This document shows, piece after piece, positions 31,853-38,856 of a stretch of 38,856 nt of DNA; the stretch's first letter is position 1; each line of letters starts with the position of its first letter. A program made the position numbers and the translations under genes. The DNA comes from Bacteroidales bacterium (GTDB lineage: Bacteria > Bacteroidota > Bacteroidia > Bacteroidales > Bacteroidaceae), in NCBI GenBank assembly GCA_004557185.1, contig SFEP01000015.1, forward strand, positions 1-38,856, given 5' to 3'. The notes beneath the pieces were generated by a model. It worked only from the letters and a program-made list of their open reading frames with translations. It was not told the DNA's origin and made no database searches.

Positions 31853-32890
31853 ATGCTGCGCACCGACAAGGTGGCGGTAGTCATATTGAACTGGAACGGC
31901 CTCGACATGCTGCGCCGCTTCTTGCCCTCGGTGGTGCAGGGCAGCGGCGCCGACGGCCTGGTGGTAGTGGCCGACAACGGCTCCACCGACGGTTCGCTGG
32001 CCATGCTCGCGAGCGAGTTCCCCACTGTGGAGCGTCTGCCGCTTGACCGCAACTATGGTTTTGCCGAAGGCTACAACCGCGCCCTCGCCCAAATTGACGC
32101 GCCCTACTACCTGCTGCTCAACAGCGATGTGCGAGTGGATGACGGTTGGCTGCGTCCGCTTGTGCACTACATGGAGGCGCACCCCGAGGTGGCAGCCTGC
32201 CAGCCCAAACTGCTCAGCGAGCGCGAGCCGCAGATGTTTGAGTATGCCGGCGGCGCGGGCGGCTACCTTGACCGCTACGGCTACCCCTTTTGCCGCGGCC
32301 GCGTGTTTGGCACGGTCGAGCGCGACGAGGGGCAGTATGACGAAGTGTGCCCCGTGCTGTGGGCCACGGGCGCGGCCCTCATGGTGCGGCAGGCCGACTG
32401 GCAGGCCTCGGGCGGCCTCGACGCGGCCTTCTTTGCCCACATGGAGGAGATTGACCTGTGCTGGCGGTTGCGCATGAGGGGCCGAAAACTCGTGTGCGTG
32501 CCACAGAGCCGCGCCTACCACGTGGGGGGCGGCACACTCGACGCCGGCAACCCGCGTAAAACGTACCTCAACTTCCGCAACAACCTGCTCATGCTCTACA
32601 AAAACCTGCCGGCCGACGAACTGCGTCCCGTGATGCGCACCCGCCGCTGGCTGGACTACCTGGCCGCCCTGCAGTTTCTGCTGAAAGCCGATGTGCCCAA
32701 CCTGCGTGCCGTGCTGCGTGCCCGCCGCGACTACCACCGCATGCGGCCACAGTTCGAAGCCGCCCGCCAGCAAAACCTGCAGTTGGCCGTGCAGGGCGGG
32801 CACCACATTCCCGAGAGGGTGGACATGAGCCTGCTGTGGCAATATTACGCCCGCGGCCGACGCACATTCAGCGCCATTGTGAAGGGGTAA
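31853..32890 (+). CDS. Family 2 glycosyltransferase (rhamnosyltransferase-like)
   Basis: A 345-residue cytoplasmic GT-A enzyme that should transfer a sugar from a nucleotide-sugar to a surface polysaccharide or glycolipid. The N-terminus MLRTDKVAVVILNWNG is the standard family start, so I prefer ATG 31853; ATG 31832 adds seven residues and lies in the TA motif. Motifs in order: VVADNGSTDGS (nucleotide binding), YLLLNSDVRVDDGW (DxD-equivalent), a region WATGAALMVRQADW, and EEIDLCWRLRMRG (catalytic acid region), then YHVGGGT. This is the WbbL/rhamnosyltransferase-like subgroup. The C-terminal 80 residues are basic and may bind the membrane. The acceptor is unknown. It lies between mtaB and an RsmI-like methyltransferase, a row whose members have no shared pathway. 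Confidence 0.9.
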   Translation: MLRTDKVAVVILNWNGLDMLRRFLPSVVQGSGADGLVVVADNGSTDGSLAMLASEFPTVERLPLDRNYGFAEGYNRALAQIDAPYYLLLNSDVRVDDGWLRPLVHYMEAHPEVAACQPKLLSEREPQMFEYAGGAGGYLDRYGYPFCRGRVFGTVERDEGQYDEVCPVLWATGAALMVRQADWQASGGLDAAFFAHMEEIDLCWRLRMRGRKLVCVPQSRAYHVGGGTLDAGNPRKTYLNFRNNLLMLYKNLPADELRPVMRTRRWLDYLAALQFLLKADVPNLRAVLRARRDYHRMRPQFEAARQQNLQLAVQGGHHIPERVDMSLLWQYYARGRRTFSAIVKG

Positions 32891-32926
32891 ACCATCCAAG
32901 CCTGACACGTTTCACCCGCCACGCTC

Positions 32927-32944
32927 CACTCCTTATATATATAC
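32927..32944 (+). repeat. CACTCCTTATATATATAC motif upstream of the methyltransferase gene
   Basis: This single copy lies in the 73-bp gap after the glycosyltransferase gene and ends 20 bp before the next start codon (32964). It equals the 30085-30118 repeat read in the opposite orientation. Confidence 0.55.
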
Positions 32945-32963
32945 ACCGCCAAACCACTACCCT

Positions 32964-33671
32964 ATGGCCAGCCTTTACCTCATACCCGTTACGCTGGGCG
33001 ACACGCCCCACGACCATGTGCTGCCTGCTTACAACCGCGAAGTGATACTCCACCTGCGCCACTTCATTGTGGAGGAGGTGCGCACCGCCCGCCGTTTCCT
33101 GAAACAGGTGGAGCGGAGCATCGACATCGACGCGCTGACCTTCTACCCCATGGGCAAGCATGCCGACGAAGCCCGCTTTGAGCAATACCTCGAACCGCTT
33201 CGCCGCGGCGAGTCGGTGGGTGTCATCAGCGAGGCAGGTTGCCCCGCGGTGGCCGACCCCGGTGCTGACATCGTGGCACTGGCACAGCGCGAGGGAATGA
33301 ACGTGGTGCCCCTCGTAGGTCCGTCGAGCATCCTGCTGGCTGTGATGGGCTCGGGCTTCAACGGGCAGAGCTTCGCTTTTCACGGCTACCTGCCCATCGA
33401 TGCCGCCCAGCGCGCCAAACGCCTCAAACGTTTGGAAAGCATCAGTGCGCAGGAAAAGCAGACGCAGCTCTTCATCGAGACGCCCTATCGGAATGCACGC
33501 ATCATAGCCGACATCATGGCCGCTTGCAGTCCGCGCACCCGCCTCTGCATAGCCGCAGGCCTCACCACCGAGGCGCAGTATTTGCGAAGCATGACGCTGC
33601 AGGAATGGAAACGCGCCCAACTGCCCGACCTGGCCAAGACGCCAGCCATCTTTGCCATCTATGCAGGCTGA
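32964..33671 (+). CDS. RsmI-like SAM-dependent methyltransferase (tetrapyrrole methylase fold)
   Basis: A 235-residue cytoplasmic protein of the tetrapyrrole-methylase superfamily, closest to RsmI, which 2'-O-methylates C1402 of 16S rRNA. Motifs: ASLYLIPVTLGDTPHDHVLP at the start (family has LYVVATPIGN), then VGVISEAGCPAVADPGADIV (RsmI GTPxISDPG), VVPLVGPSSILLAVMGSGFN and FAFHGYLP, then FIETPYRNARI and LCIAAGLTTEAQYL. It is about 45 residues shorter than E. coli RsmI (286), and the first motif differs, so it may be a Bacteroidota paralogue with another target. Third gene after mtaB and the glycosyltransferase; a small hairpin GCACG/CGTGC at 33737-33751 may end the transcript. Confidence 0.82.
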   Translation: MASLYLIPVTLGDTPHDHVLPAYNREVILHLRHFIVEEVRTARRFLKQVERSIDIDALTFYPMGKHADEARFEQYLEPLRRGESVGVISEAGCPAVADPGADIVALAQREGMNVVPLVGPSSILLAVMGSGFNGQSFAFHGYLPIDAAQRAKRLKRLESISAQEKQTQLFIETPYRNARIIADIMAACSPRTRLCIAAGLTTEAQYLRSMTLQEWKRAQLPDLAKTPAIFAIYAG

Positions 33672-33768
33672 GGCGTGAAGGAAAGTGAGGGAAACGAAAG
33701 GCGGGGTTGACAAAGCCGCTTCTTGTGCAAAAAGTTGACGGAAAAAGCACGCATTTCGTGCAGAAAAT

Positions 33769-33800
33769 TTTGTGCAACACACTGATTAACCGTACCTTTG
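33769..33800 (+). promoter_or_regulatory. Promoter of a free-standing small RNA (TTTG-N20-TACCTTTG)
   Basis: TTTG at 33769-33772, a 20-bp spacer and TACCTTTG at 33793-33800 match the Bacteroidota consensus fully. No open reading frame on this strand follows. Confidence 0.8.
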
Positions 33801-33805
33801 CATCA

Positions 33806-33974
33806 GAAAAAAGGGTTGGAAGGCAATATCCGCCGAACCGCTTTGCGGCTTGCCCGTAAGGTAAAAAGATTGGTATTAGGTAACATTTAGGATGACGGTA
33901 TTCCAAGCGAATACCAAAGGGTCGGGGCCAATCCCCCCGATCCGCGGCGGAGGAAGGGCGCAAGCCCTTTTTTT
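33806..33974 (+). ncRNA. Free-standing structured small RNA, about 170 nt
   Basis: A predicted transcript from the perfect promoter at 33769-33800 to an intrinsic terminator at 33954-33974. Closing stem TCCGCCG (33829-33835) with CGGCGGA (33945-33951) encloses three hairpins: CCGC/GCGG (33838-33848), GGTATTC/GAATACC (33897-33915) and GGGTCGGGG/CCCCGATCC (33919-33943, one wobble). An unpaired AT-rich segment with TAAGGTAAAAAG (33857-33868) and ATTAGG lies between. No gene follows on the plus strand, so it is not a leader. A promoter of this kind plus a terminator is the known description of the Bacteroidales-1 RNA family; a 6S-like RNA is another option. I cannot assign a family without a covariance search. 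Confidence 0.75.
33954..33974 (+). terminator. Rho-independent terminator of the small RNA
   Basis: AAGGGC-GCAA-GCCCTT followed by a T-run to 33974. No coding stop is near on this strand apart from the methyltransferase 280 bp upstream. Confidence 0.85.
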
Positions 33975-34133
33975 ATGCCCTTACGTGAACAGAATTGGGC
34001 GCAGATTCCTTCCGCAATGCTGATTTTCAGAGCATGCCTAAAATCTTTTCCCTGCAGTCAACGACTTCTCCGGCGCACATTGTTCAACCGAGAAAGCACC
34101 CCAGCGCCCCGCTGTTATTTTCAGAAAAAGTGC

Positions 34134-34179
34134 CAAGGCAGGAAAAATTTTTCAAGCGTTGCCGTTTTTCTTGAAAATA
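34134..34179. repeat. Dispersed copy of the last unit and tail of the 19744 array
   Basis: The 46 bp here match 19803-19850 with about four differences: both read CAAGGCA, GGAAAAA, TTTTCAAGCGTT, then CCGTTTTTCTTGAAAATA. Like the first, it lies between two convergent genes (methyltransferase and DUF4249). The remaining sequence at 33975-34133 and 34180-34242 shows no gene. Confidence 0.8.
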
Positions 34180-34242
34180 ATATAGGATTACCAACTCCCT
34201 ATGTGTGGCCCTCTCCCAGCGGTGTGTGGCGGAGGGCGGCCT

Positions 34243-35124
34243 TTATTCGTGACCTACGATCAAGGGAGGGTCGGCACTGCCCGTCACGAAGTAGCACATG
34301 GTGGCGGCAAGGCCGTACCAGCAACCGTAGGCACCCGTCACGTTGCCAGGCAGGTTGGTCGGACTGGCAACAAAGGCGTTGCCGCTCTCGGCCTGCATGG
34401 TGCAGTAGGCGTCCCAGAATCTGAAGGCCTCGGCATCGACCTGTGTCACCTTGATGGCTACCGAGTCGCCGCGCACAAAGTAGGGCGTGTAGTTGCGCCC
34501 CGTACCCAAGCGGCGGCCCTGGTAGACGGGCACCTCGCTTACCTCGGCCATCACCTCGTCGGAGAGGCTGCCCTGATAGGCGGCCAGGAACTGCTGCGAG
34601 GTGGAGCCTGTGCGGGTGAAGAGTTGGTAGAAGTTGCGCTGCGTGGGGTCGTCGTGCAGTCGCACCTTGGCCAGGAAGAGTGAGTCGTTGCCCTGCACGG
34701 GCTGCACGCTGCAGGCCTCCACTTGTGCTACGGGCGGCACGGTGGTGGTGGCGGTGGCATGAAAGTCATCTACGTCGACCGTCAGCGTGTAGGTTTGCCC
34801 CGAGCGGCCCCGCATGCGTCCCGTGGTGTAGACGTAGGGCGGAAAGTAGCCCTTGTCGTAGCGCCCCGTGAGCGTCACGGTGTCGCTGCCGTCGCTGATG
34901 CGTACCGTGGCCCAGCGCAGCAGGTAGTTGGCCAGGCTGTCGGGATGCTGGTAGTGCTGGTTTACGGGCAAGGTGTGGGTGAGCATCACTACGGGGAACT
35001 CGCCGTGGCCTATCCATCCTTCCACCACCAGTTCGCTGCGCCCTTCGCTCAGCATGTCTGTTTCGCAGGCAGTGAGCAGGCCGCAGAACACAAGCAGGGT
35101 GGGCAGAAGTGTCGTTTTCATCAT
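34243..35124 (-). CDS. DUF4249 family lipoprotein
   Basis: A 293-residue predicted lipoprotein: MMKTTLLPTLLVFCGL then LTAC as lipobox. The body has the DUF4249 pattern: SELVVEGWIGHGEFPVVMLT (start of the domain, where homologues read LVVEGxI), ATVRISDGSDTVTLTG, and QTYTLTVDVDDFHATATT, then NFYQLFTRTG and a C-terminal Cys/Trp-rich stretch GAYGCWYGLAATMCYFVTG. The function of the family is not known, but its genes regularly follow a TonB-dependent receptor, suggesting an outer-membrane partner. Here the start codon immediately follows the receptor stop (TGAATG, no spacer), so translation is probably coupled. Last gene of a three-gene minus-strand operon. Confidence 0.88.
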   Translation of the reverse strand: MMKTTLLPTLLVFCGLLTACETDMLSEGRSELVVEGWIGHGEFPVVMLTHTLPVNQHYQHPDSLANYLLRWATVRISDGSDTVTLTGRYDKGYFPPYVYTTGRMRGRSGQTYTLTVDVDDFHATATTTVPPVAQVEACSVQPVQGNDSLFLAKVRLHDDPTQRNFYQLFTRTGSTSQQFLAAYQGSLSDEVMAEVSEVPVYQGRRLGTGRNYTPYFVRGDSVAIKVTQVDAEAFRFWDAYCTMQAESGNAFVASPTNLPGNVTGAYGCWYGLAATMCYFVTGSADPPLIVGHE

Positions 35125-37197
35125 TCAAAACTTAAAGAGGTAACTCAGCGAGGGCAGGGGTAGGGAGAAAAACGTCTGCGGCTTGAAGGCGAACGAGCCG
35201 TCGCGCCGGGTGCGCAGACTGTAGAAGAGTTCGTTGCTGCGGCCCGAGGCGTTGTAGACAGAGAGGTTCAGCGCATGCTGCCGCAGCCCCTTGCCCTGCC
35301 TGCGTGCCGGCCATTGCAGTGTGGCCGCCAGGTCGAGGCGTACGTAGGGATGCAACCTTCCGCCGTTGTGCTGACCGTAGATGGCGATGACGTTGCCGTT
35401 GATGACGGCGATGCTCTGCGGGGCAGTGAACGGCGTGCCCGAGGCGTAGACAAAGGTGGCGCCCACCTGCCAGCGGCGGCCCAGAGCCAGGCTGAGCAGC
35501 GCGTCCACCTCGTGTGGCCGTTCGTGGCTGGCCGGCGTGCTGCCCTCAGTCAGGGCGGCAAAGTGGCGGCGGGCATGGGTGTAGGTGTAGTTCACCCAGC
35601 CCGTGAGGCGGCCTCGGGTGCGCTGTGCCATGAGGCCCACGCCGCAATTTGTGCCACGGCCGTGCAGCAGGGAGGAGAGTGGGTCGTAAGCCTTGTTCAG
35701 GTAGTCGAGCATGCTGCCGTGATATTCCAACTGGTGGAAGAGGCGGTAATAGAAGGCGTCGGCCGACAGGCGCAGCCCCATTTCGGAAAACGTGTAACCC
35801 AGCCCTGCGCTGAGGTGGTGTGCGTACTGCGGAGGGCACGCACCGCCTGCTGCCAGCCAGAACTCGGTGGGCAGACCCGCGTCGGTGAAGCCCGTCTGGT
35901 GCAGGTACTGGTGGCGTAGGGCATAGCCAGCATGCACGTGCAGGGCGTGGACGCGGGCCTCGATTCGCACGGAAGGGTCGGCTGCGGCATAGCAAGTGCC
36001 GCTATGTGCGAAGAGTGTGCTGCGCAAGGCCAAGCGCAGCGCCAGGTGCTGCCCCAGCGGCTGGCAGTAGTCGCCCCACAGCACGGCCTCTGTGGCATGC
36101 TGCGTGGGCAGGCGGCCGTCGGAGGTGTTATACGAGCCCTCCGTGAGCAACGACTGGGGCTTCACCGTGTGCGCATCGACCTTGGCTCCCACGCTGAGGC
36201 GCGGGCTCAGCGTGGCGTCGAGGCGGTAGCCCACGTCGGTAATGCCCGAGGGAAGGCGGTAATTCACCTCGGGCAGGGCCATACGCAGACGATTGGCATA
36301 GGACGTGACGTAGACCATCTGGCGGCATGTGGCGCGCGGCCCGCTGTAGGTCCAGCCCAGCGAACCCAGCGTGTTGCCCCACCTCACGCGGGCATCGGCC
36401 TGGTAGTAGCCCTCGCCCAGCGAGCCTCGGTCAGCGCCTGTGTAGCACTCTGCCGTGAGCAGGTGGCGGGGCGTAAGCTGCACGCGGAGCGAGGCGTTGG
36501 CATCGTAGAAGGCGTAGCGCAGATTAGCGTGGCCGCTCGAAATCCAATGGCTGTAAAGCAGGTTTACGTACGACCCCCGCCCCGACAGTGTGAGGGATGC
36601 TCGCGGTCCCAACGGCAGGCGCACCGTGCCCTGCGAGGCTATCAGTCCGGCCGACACCTCGCCCGTGGCATGCTGGGGCTGCACGTCGTGTGGACGCAGA
36701 CTGAGGCGCGCACCGAGCCGGCCGCCGGCATCGGCTCCGAGGGGAGAGCGGTCGAGCAGCATGGTGTGGAAGTGCGAGGCGTTGAAGGTGGAGAAAATAC
36801 CCAGCAGGTGGCTCACGTTGTAGAGGCATACGCCGTCAATGTCCGTCAGGTTGTGACTGTTTTCGCAGCCCTCCACGTGCAGGCCGCTCTGGTATTCGCC
36901 GCCCGTCTGCACGCCGGGCAGCATCTGGGTGTAGCGCACGGGGTCGGCGCTGCCCAGCATCTGCGGCATGGTTTCGAGTGCTCTCAGATTCCACTGCACC
37001 GCACCGCCCTGCGCCACCGTCACGCCGGCACCGCGCCGCCGTGCCACCACCTCGGCTCCTCGGCCTATAAGGCTGTCGCGCCGTGGGCCGCTATCATGCA
37101 CAATCTGCCTCCTCGGTGCGTTCTGGGCCGCAAGGCGCAGGGGCAGAGCACTGAGGAGGCAGAGCAAAAGGGTGAAACGGCAGACTGTGCACATCAT
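35125..37197 (-). CDS. Plug-type TonB-dependent outer-membrane receptor
   Basis: A 690-residue outer-membrane receptor. The start MMCTVCRFTLLLCLLSALPL is a signal peptide ending near LAAQ; an in-frame ATG at 37227 would overlap the upstream gene, so 37197 is preferred. No carboxypeptidase-like domain precedes the plug, which lies at about residues 65-170 (ALETMPQMLGSADPVRYTQM, LPGVQTGGEYQSGLHVEGCE, NLTDIDGVCLYNVSHLLGIF). The barrel ends SLPLPSLSYLFKF with terminal Phe. It lies 19 bp after a surface lipoprotein gene and abuts the DUF4249 gene, a common pairing. The substrate is unknown. It is probably dependent on the promoter at 38689. Confidence 0.88.
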   Translation of the reverse strand: MMCTVCRFTLLLCLLSALPLRLAAQNAPRRQIVHDSGPRRDSLIGRGAEVVARRRGAGVTVAQGGAVQWNLRALETMPQMLGSADPVRYTQMLPGVQTGGEYQSGLHVEGCENSHNLTDIDGVCLYNVSHLLGIFSTFNASHFHTMLLDRSPLGADAGGRLGARLSLRPHDVQPQHATGEVSAGLIASQGTVRLPLGPRASLTLSGRGSYVNLLYSHWISSGHANLRYAFYDANASLRVQLTPRHLLTAECYTGADRGSLGEGYYQADARVRWGNTLGSLGWTYSGPRATCRQMVYVTSYANRLRMALPEVNYRLPSGITDVGYRLDATLSPRLSVGAKVDAHTVKPQSLLTEGSYNTSDGRLPTQHATEAVLWGDYCQPLGQHLALRLALRSTLFAHSGTCYAAADPSVRIEARVHALHVHAGYALRHQYLHQTGFTDAGLPTEFWLAAGGACPPQYAHHLSAGLGYTFSEMGLRLSADAFYYRLFHQLEYHGSMLDYLNKAYDPLSSLLHGRGTNCGVGLMAQRTRGRLTGWVNYTYTHARRHFAALTEGSTPASHERPHEVDALLSLALGRRWQVGATFVYASGTPFTAPQSIAVINGNVIAIYGQHNGGRLHPYVRLDLAATLQWPARRQGKGLRQHALNLSVYNASGRSNELFYSLRTRRDGSFAFKPQTFFSLPLPSLSYLFKF

Positions 37198-37216
37198 GTC
37201 ACGCTGCAAGGGGGAC

Positions 37217-38647
37217 TTACCAGTCAATTTCCTCGTTCACCAGACCGGCATATTTATCAGCCAATGCCTTGAAGGTGTTGATGACCGTCTTGAAGTCCTT
37301 GTCGTTGAAGAAGGCTGAGAACGTGCTGTACGATGAGCCGTCGGCAAAGTAGATGACGGGTTCGGCCGTCCAGTAGCCGTAGTTGCCCCAGTAGTTTTCG
37401 TAGAAGGGCTCCCACTTCACGCTGGCCTGGCGCACGTTGCTGTTGTCGTAAAACACGTGGATGTCGCTCAGCCCGTTGGCCTGGTTGATGTACGACTTGA
37501 AGGAGGCCTCGTTCTCGTCGTTGCGGTCGGCCTCGTCCAGGTATTCGGCATACTTGCGCACGTCGCTGACGGTGCCCTGTATCTGCATGCGGCCCATGAT
37601 GTCGAGTTTGATGAAAGCGTTCTTGGCGCCGGCATTATCGAATTTGTAGTCGTCGTCGTCGAAGGTGGGGTCGGTGAATGCACTCACGTTGCAGGCCGGC
37701 AGGTCGTGCACGTCGGCGGCCACGGCCATGGTGGCGAGTGTGGTGTTGCTCTTGCTCAGCTTGCACGTGGTGGAAGCCTTGGTGTTGCCCGTGTAGGCCA
37801 CGTCGTTCACGTCAATGGTGTAGCCGTTGTTCAGTTCCACTTTCACCTTGGCCGTTACGTTGCTGCTGCTGATGTCAAACTCCTCGTTTTTCACGCCGCT
37901 CAGGTTTACGTTCACCGTTGTCTTTACCACGGTGGCGCCGGCTTGGGTGAGGGTGACTTCGATGGTTTCGGGCACGCCGATGGTGCAGTGAATGAGGTCG
38001 ATGTAGTCGGTGTAGTGGGAGAAGCCGTCTTTGTATTCATAGTCGTAGTCAATCCAATCCTCCAGTTCGGCAGCGTGCACCTTGGTCACCTTGCCTGAGG
38101 TCTTTACGGCCAGCACGCAGGTTTTGCCATTCTGGTCGTTGAACTCAAACTGCAGGTCGTTGGCTTTGGTGAGCGTCCACTTGCCACCCGCAGCCTTGAA
38201 GTGGCCGGTGAAGTTGCTGGCCAGCAACAGGGCGTTGTAGTGGGTGTAGATGTAAGTTTGCAAGTAGGAGTAGCCTTCTTCCTTCTCGGTAGTGGTTAGG
38301 CCCGTGGCCTCCTTGGCGGCTTCGTAGGCGCGGCTGGCCCAGTCTTCCACTTCGTCCCATTCATAGTAGCCATCTACGTAGGTGTCATTGATGTGCTTCG
38401 ACAGGGTCGCCAGGTTTTCAAAGTCGCTGGCGGGCGTCAACTTCATGAAGTCGAGTGCCACGGCCTCCATCTTCTCTTTCTGCTGGGTGGGCGTGAGAGC
38501 CTCCTTGTCCGAGGGTTCTTCGGGTTTCACAGGTTCTTCGGGCGTGTTGCCTGAGGGTTCAGCGGGGTCATCGTCGCCGCACGACACGGCGAGCATGCTG
38601 GCAAAAAGCAGTGCTAGACAAGCGGGAGCTAATCTCTTGAAGTTCAT
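37217..38647 (-). CDS. Surface-type lipoprotein of unknown family, first gene of receptor operon
   Basis: I do not recognise the family. The 476-residue product begins MNFKRLAPACLALLFASMLA followed by VSC, with lipobox Cys23. Directly after it is GDDD, an acidic cluster like the lipoprotein export signals that send Bacteroidota lipoproteins to the cell surface. Next is a Pro/Glu-rich linker (residues 28-50, PEEPVKPEEPSDKE), then a helical part (to about 150) and beta-rich domains with repeated imperfect strands (TIEVTLTQAGATVVKTTVNV, FDISSSNVTAKVKVELNN), ending in YWTAEPVIYFADGSSYSTFS. It is 19 bp upstream of a TonB receptor and so may bind or expose the receptor's ligand. This role is inferred from context. 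Confidence 0.7.
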   Translation of the reverse strand: MNFKRLAPACLALLFASMLAVSCGDDDPAEPSGNTPEEPVKPEEPSDKEALTPTQQKEKMEAVALDFMKLTPASDFENLATLSKHINDTYVDGYYEWDEVEDWASRAYEAAKEATGLTTTEKEEGYSYLQTYIYTHYNALLLASNFTGHFKAAGGKWTLTKANDLQFEFNDQNGKTCVLAVKTSGKVTKVHAAELEDWIDYDYEYKDGFSHYTDYIDLIHCTIGVPETIEVTLTQAGATVVKTTVNVNLSGVKNEEFDISSSNVTAKVKVELNNGYTIDVNDVAYTGNTKASTTCKLSKSNTTLATMAVAADVHDLPACNVSAFTDPTFDDDDYKFDNAGAKNAFIKLDIMGRMQIQGTVSDVRKYAEYLDEADRNDENEASFKSYINQANGLSDIHVFYDNSNVRQASVKWEPFYENYWGNYGYWTAEPVIYFADGSSYSTFSAFFNDKDFKTVINTFKALADKYAGLVNEEIDW

Positions 38648-38688
38648 GGTTCAAAAAAGTTTGGTAAAACAAAATAGAGTTAACGCTG

Positions 38689-38696
38689 CAAATGTA
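38689..38696 (-). promoter_or_regulatory. -7 promoter element for the lipoprotein/receptor/DUF4249 operon
   Basis: The minus strand reads TACATTTG, an exact TAnnTTTG match, 42 bp before the start codon at 38647. No -33 TTTG at 19-21 bp. Confidence 0.5.
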
Positions 38697-38760
38697 GACA
38701 TTTATTTTTACCCATATGAGCCTGCCCAAGAAATAATAAGGCGTGGGATGTAGGGGATTC

Positions 38761-38856
38761 CCTCTCGCCTTGCACTACTTTGAATAAGATAGGCTGCGGC
38801 TCGGGATGAAAAATGCAAATCTTGCAGCTTTGCATTTTGTCCTCCTCTCGCCTTGC
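38761..38856. repeat. Start of a repeat with 83-bp period at the window edge
   Basis: CCTCTCGCCTTGC occurs at 38761-38773 and again at 38844-38856, the last bases of the window. Between them AAAATGCAA and TTGCATTTT (about 38810-38838) form an inverted repeat. Whether the 83-bp unit is repeated cannot be seen from this window. Confidence 0.45.

Noticed and set aside
1..38856. tRNA, rRNA, transposase or phage genes
   Set aside because: I looked for cloverleaf-like blocks, rRNA signatures and transposase motifs and found none that could be supported; the DUF1016 remnant is the only sign of accessory DNA.

Overview
The window looks like a chromosomal segment from a GC-rich member of the Bacteroidales, most likely Prevotella-like. 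Several things in the sequence point there. Promoters match the Bacteroidota consensus TTTG-N19-21-TAnnTTTG, and start codons lack Shine-Dalgarno sites. There is a hybrid two-component regulator, several carboxypeptidase-fold or plug-type TonB-dependent receptors, and families largely restricted to Bacteroidota (DUF4230, DUF4249, DUF4738, clostripain-like C11 lipoprotein, BspA-type leucine-rich repeats). I saw no rRNA, tRNA, CRISPR array, intact insertion sequence or phage gene.

Layout. 1-417 is the start of a BspA-like LRR protein on the minus strand, followed by about 780 bp without a gene that holds a 137-nt imperfect hairpin. 1201-3423 is a secreted dipeptidyl peptidase IV. 3743-9090 is the branched-chain amino acid operon ilvD-ilvB-ilvN-ilvC, closed by a strong terminator. 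9753-19469 is a compact fructan/fructose utilisation locus: a fructose-type hybrid two-component sensor on the minus strand, then divergently a TonB-dependent outer-membrane receptor, a GH32 lipoprotein, an MFS sugar permease and a PfkB fructokinase. No SusD is present. 20053-22677 (minus) is an overlapping operon of two DUF4230 proteins and a C11 peptidase. 22849-24194 (plus) is a DUF4738 lipoprotein and a ComF-like phosphoribosyltransferase. 24267-24810 is a decayed DUF1016/YhcG nuclease gene. 24906-29850 (minus) holds an outer-membrane beta-barrel receptor, a calcineurin-like phosphoesterase and a 60-residue repeat lipoprotein. 30391-33671 (plus) is mtaB, a family 2 glycosyltransferase and an RsmI-like methyltransferase. 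34243-38647 (minus) is an operon of a surface lipoprotein, a plug-only TonB receptor and a DUF4249 lipoprotein.

The most unusual material is between the genes. (1) Three arrays, each of four tandem 21-22 bp units with palindromic cores, lie at 9358-9445, 19744-19827 and 28015-28102, and a single copy related to the second lies at 34134-34179. Three of these four sites are in gaps between convergent genes, a distribution reminiscent of REP/BIME elements. (2) A free-standing small RNA gene at about 33806-33974 has a perfect Bacteroidota promoter, a multi-stem fold and its own intrinsic terminator. (3) A recurrent motif, CTCC(T)TTATATATATA, sits in short gaps just upstream of several genes. (4) The long mtaB leader has two mutually exclusive pairings for one strand. 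Functions given for these elements are inference; the sequence patterns are directly visible.
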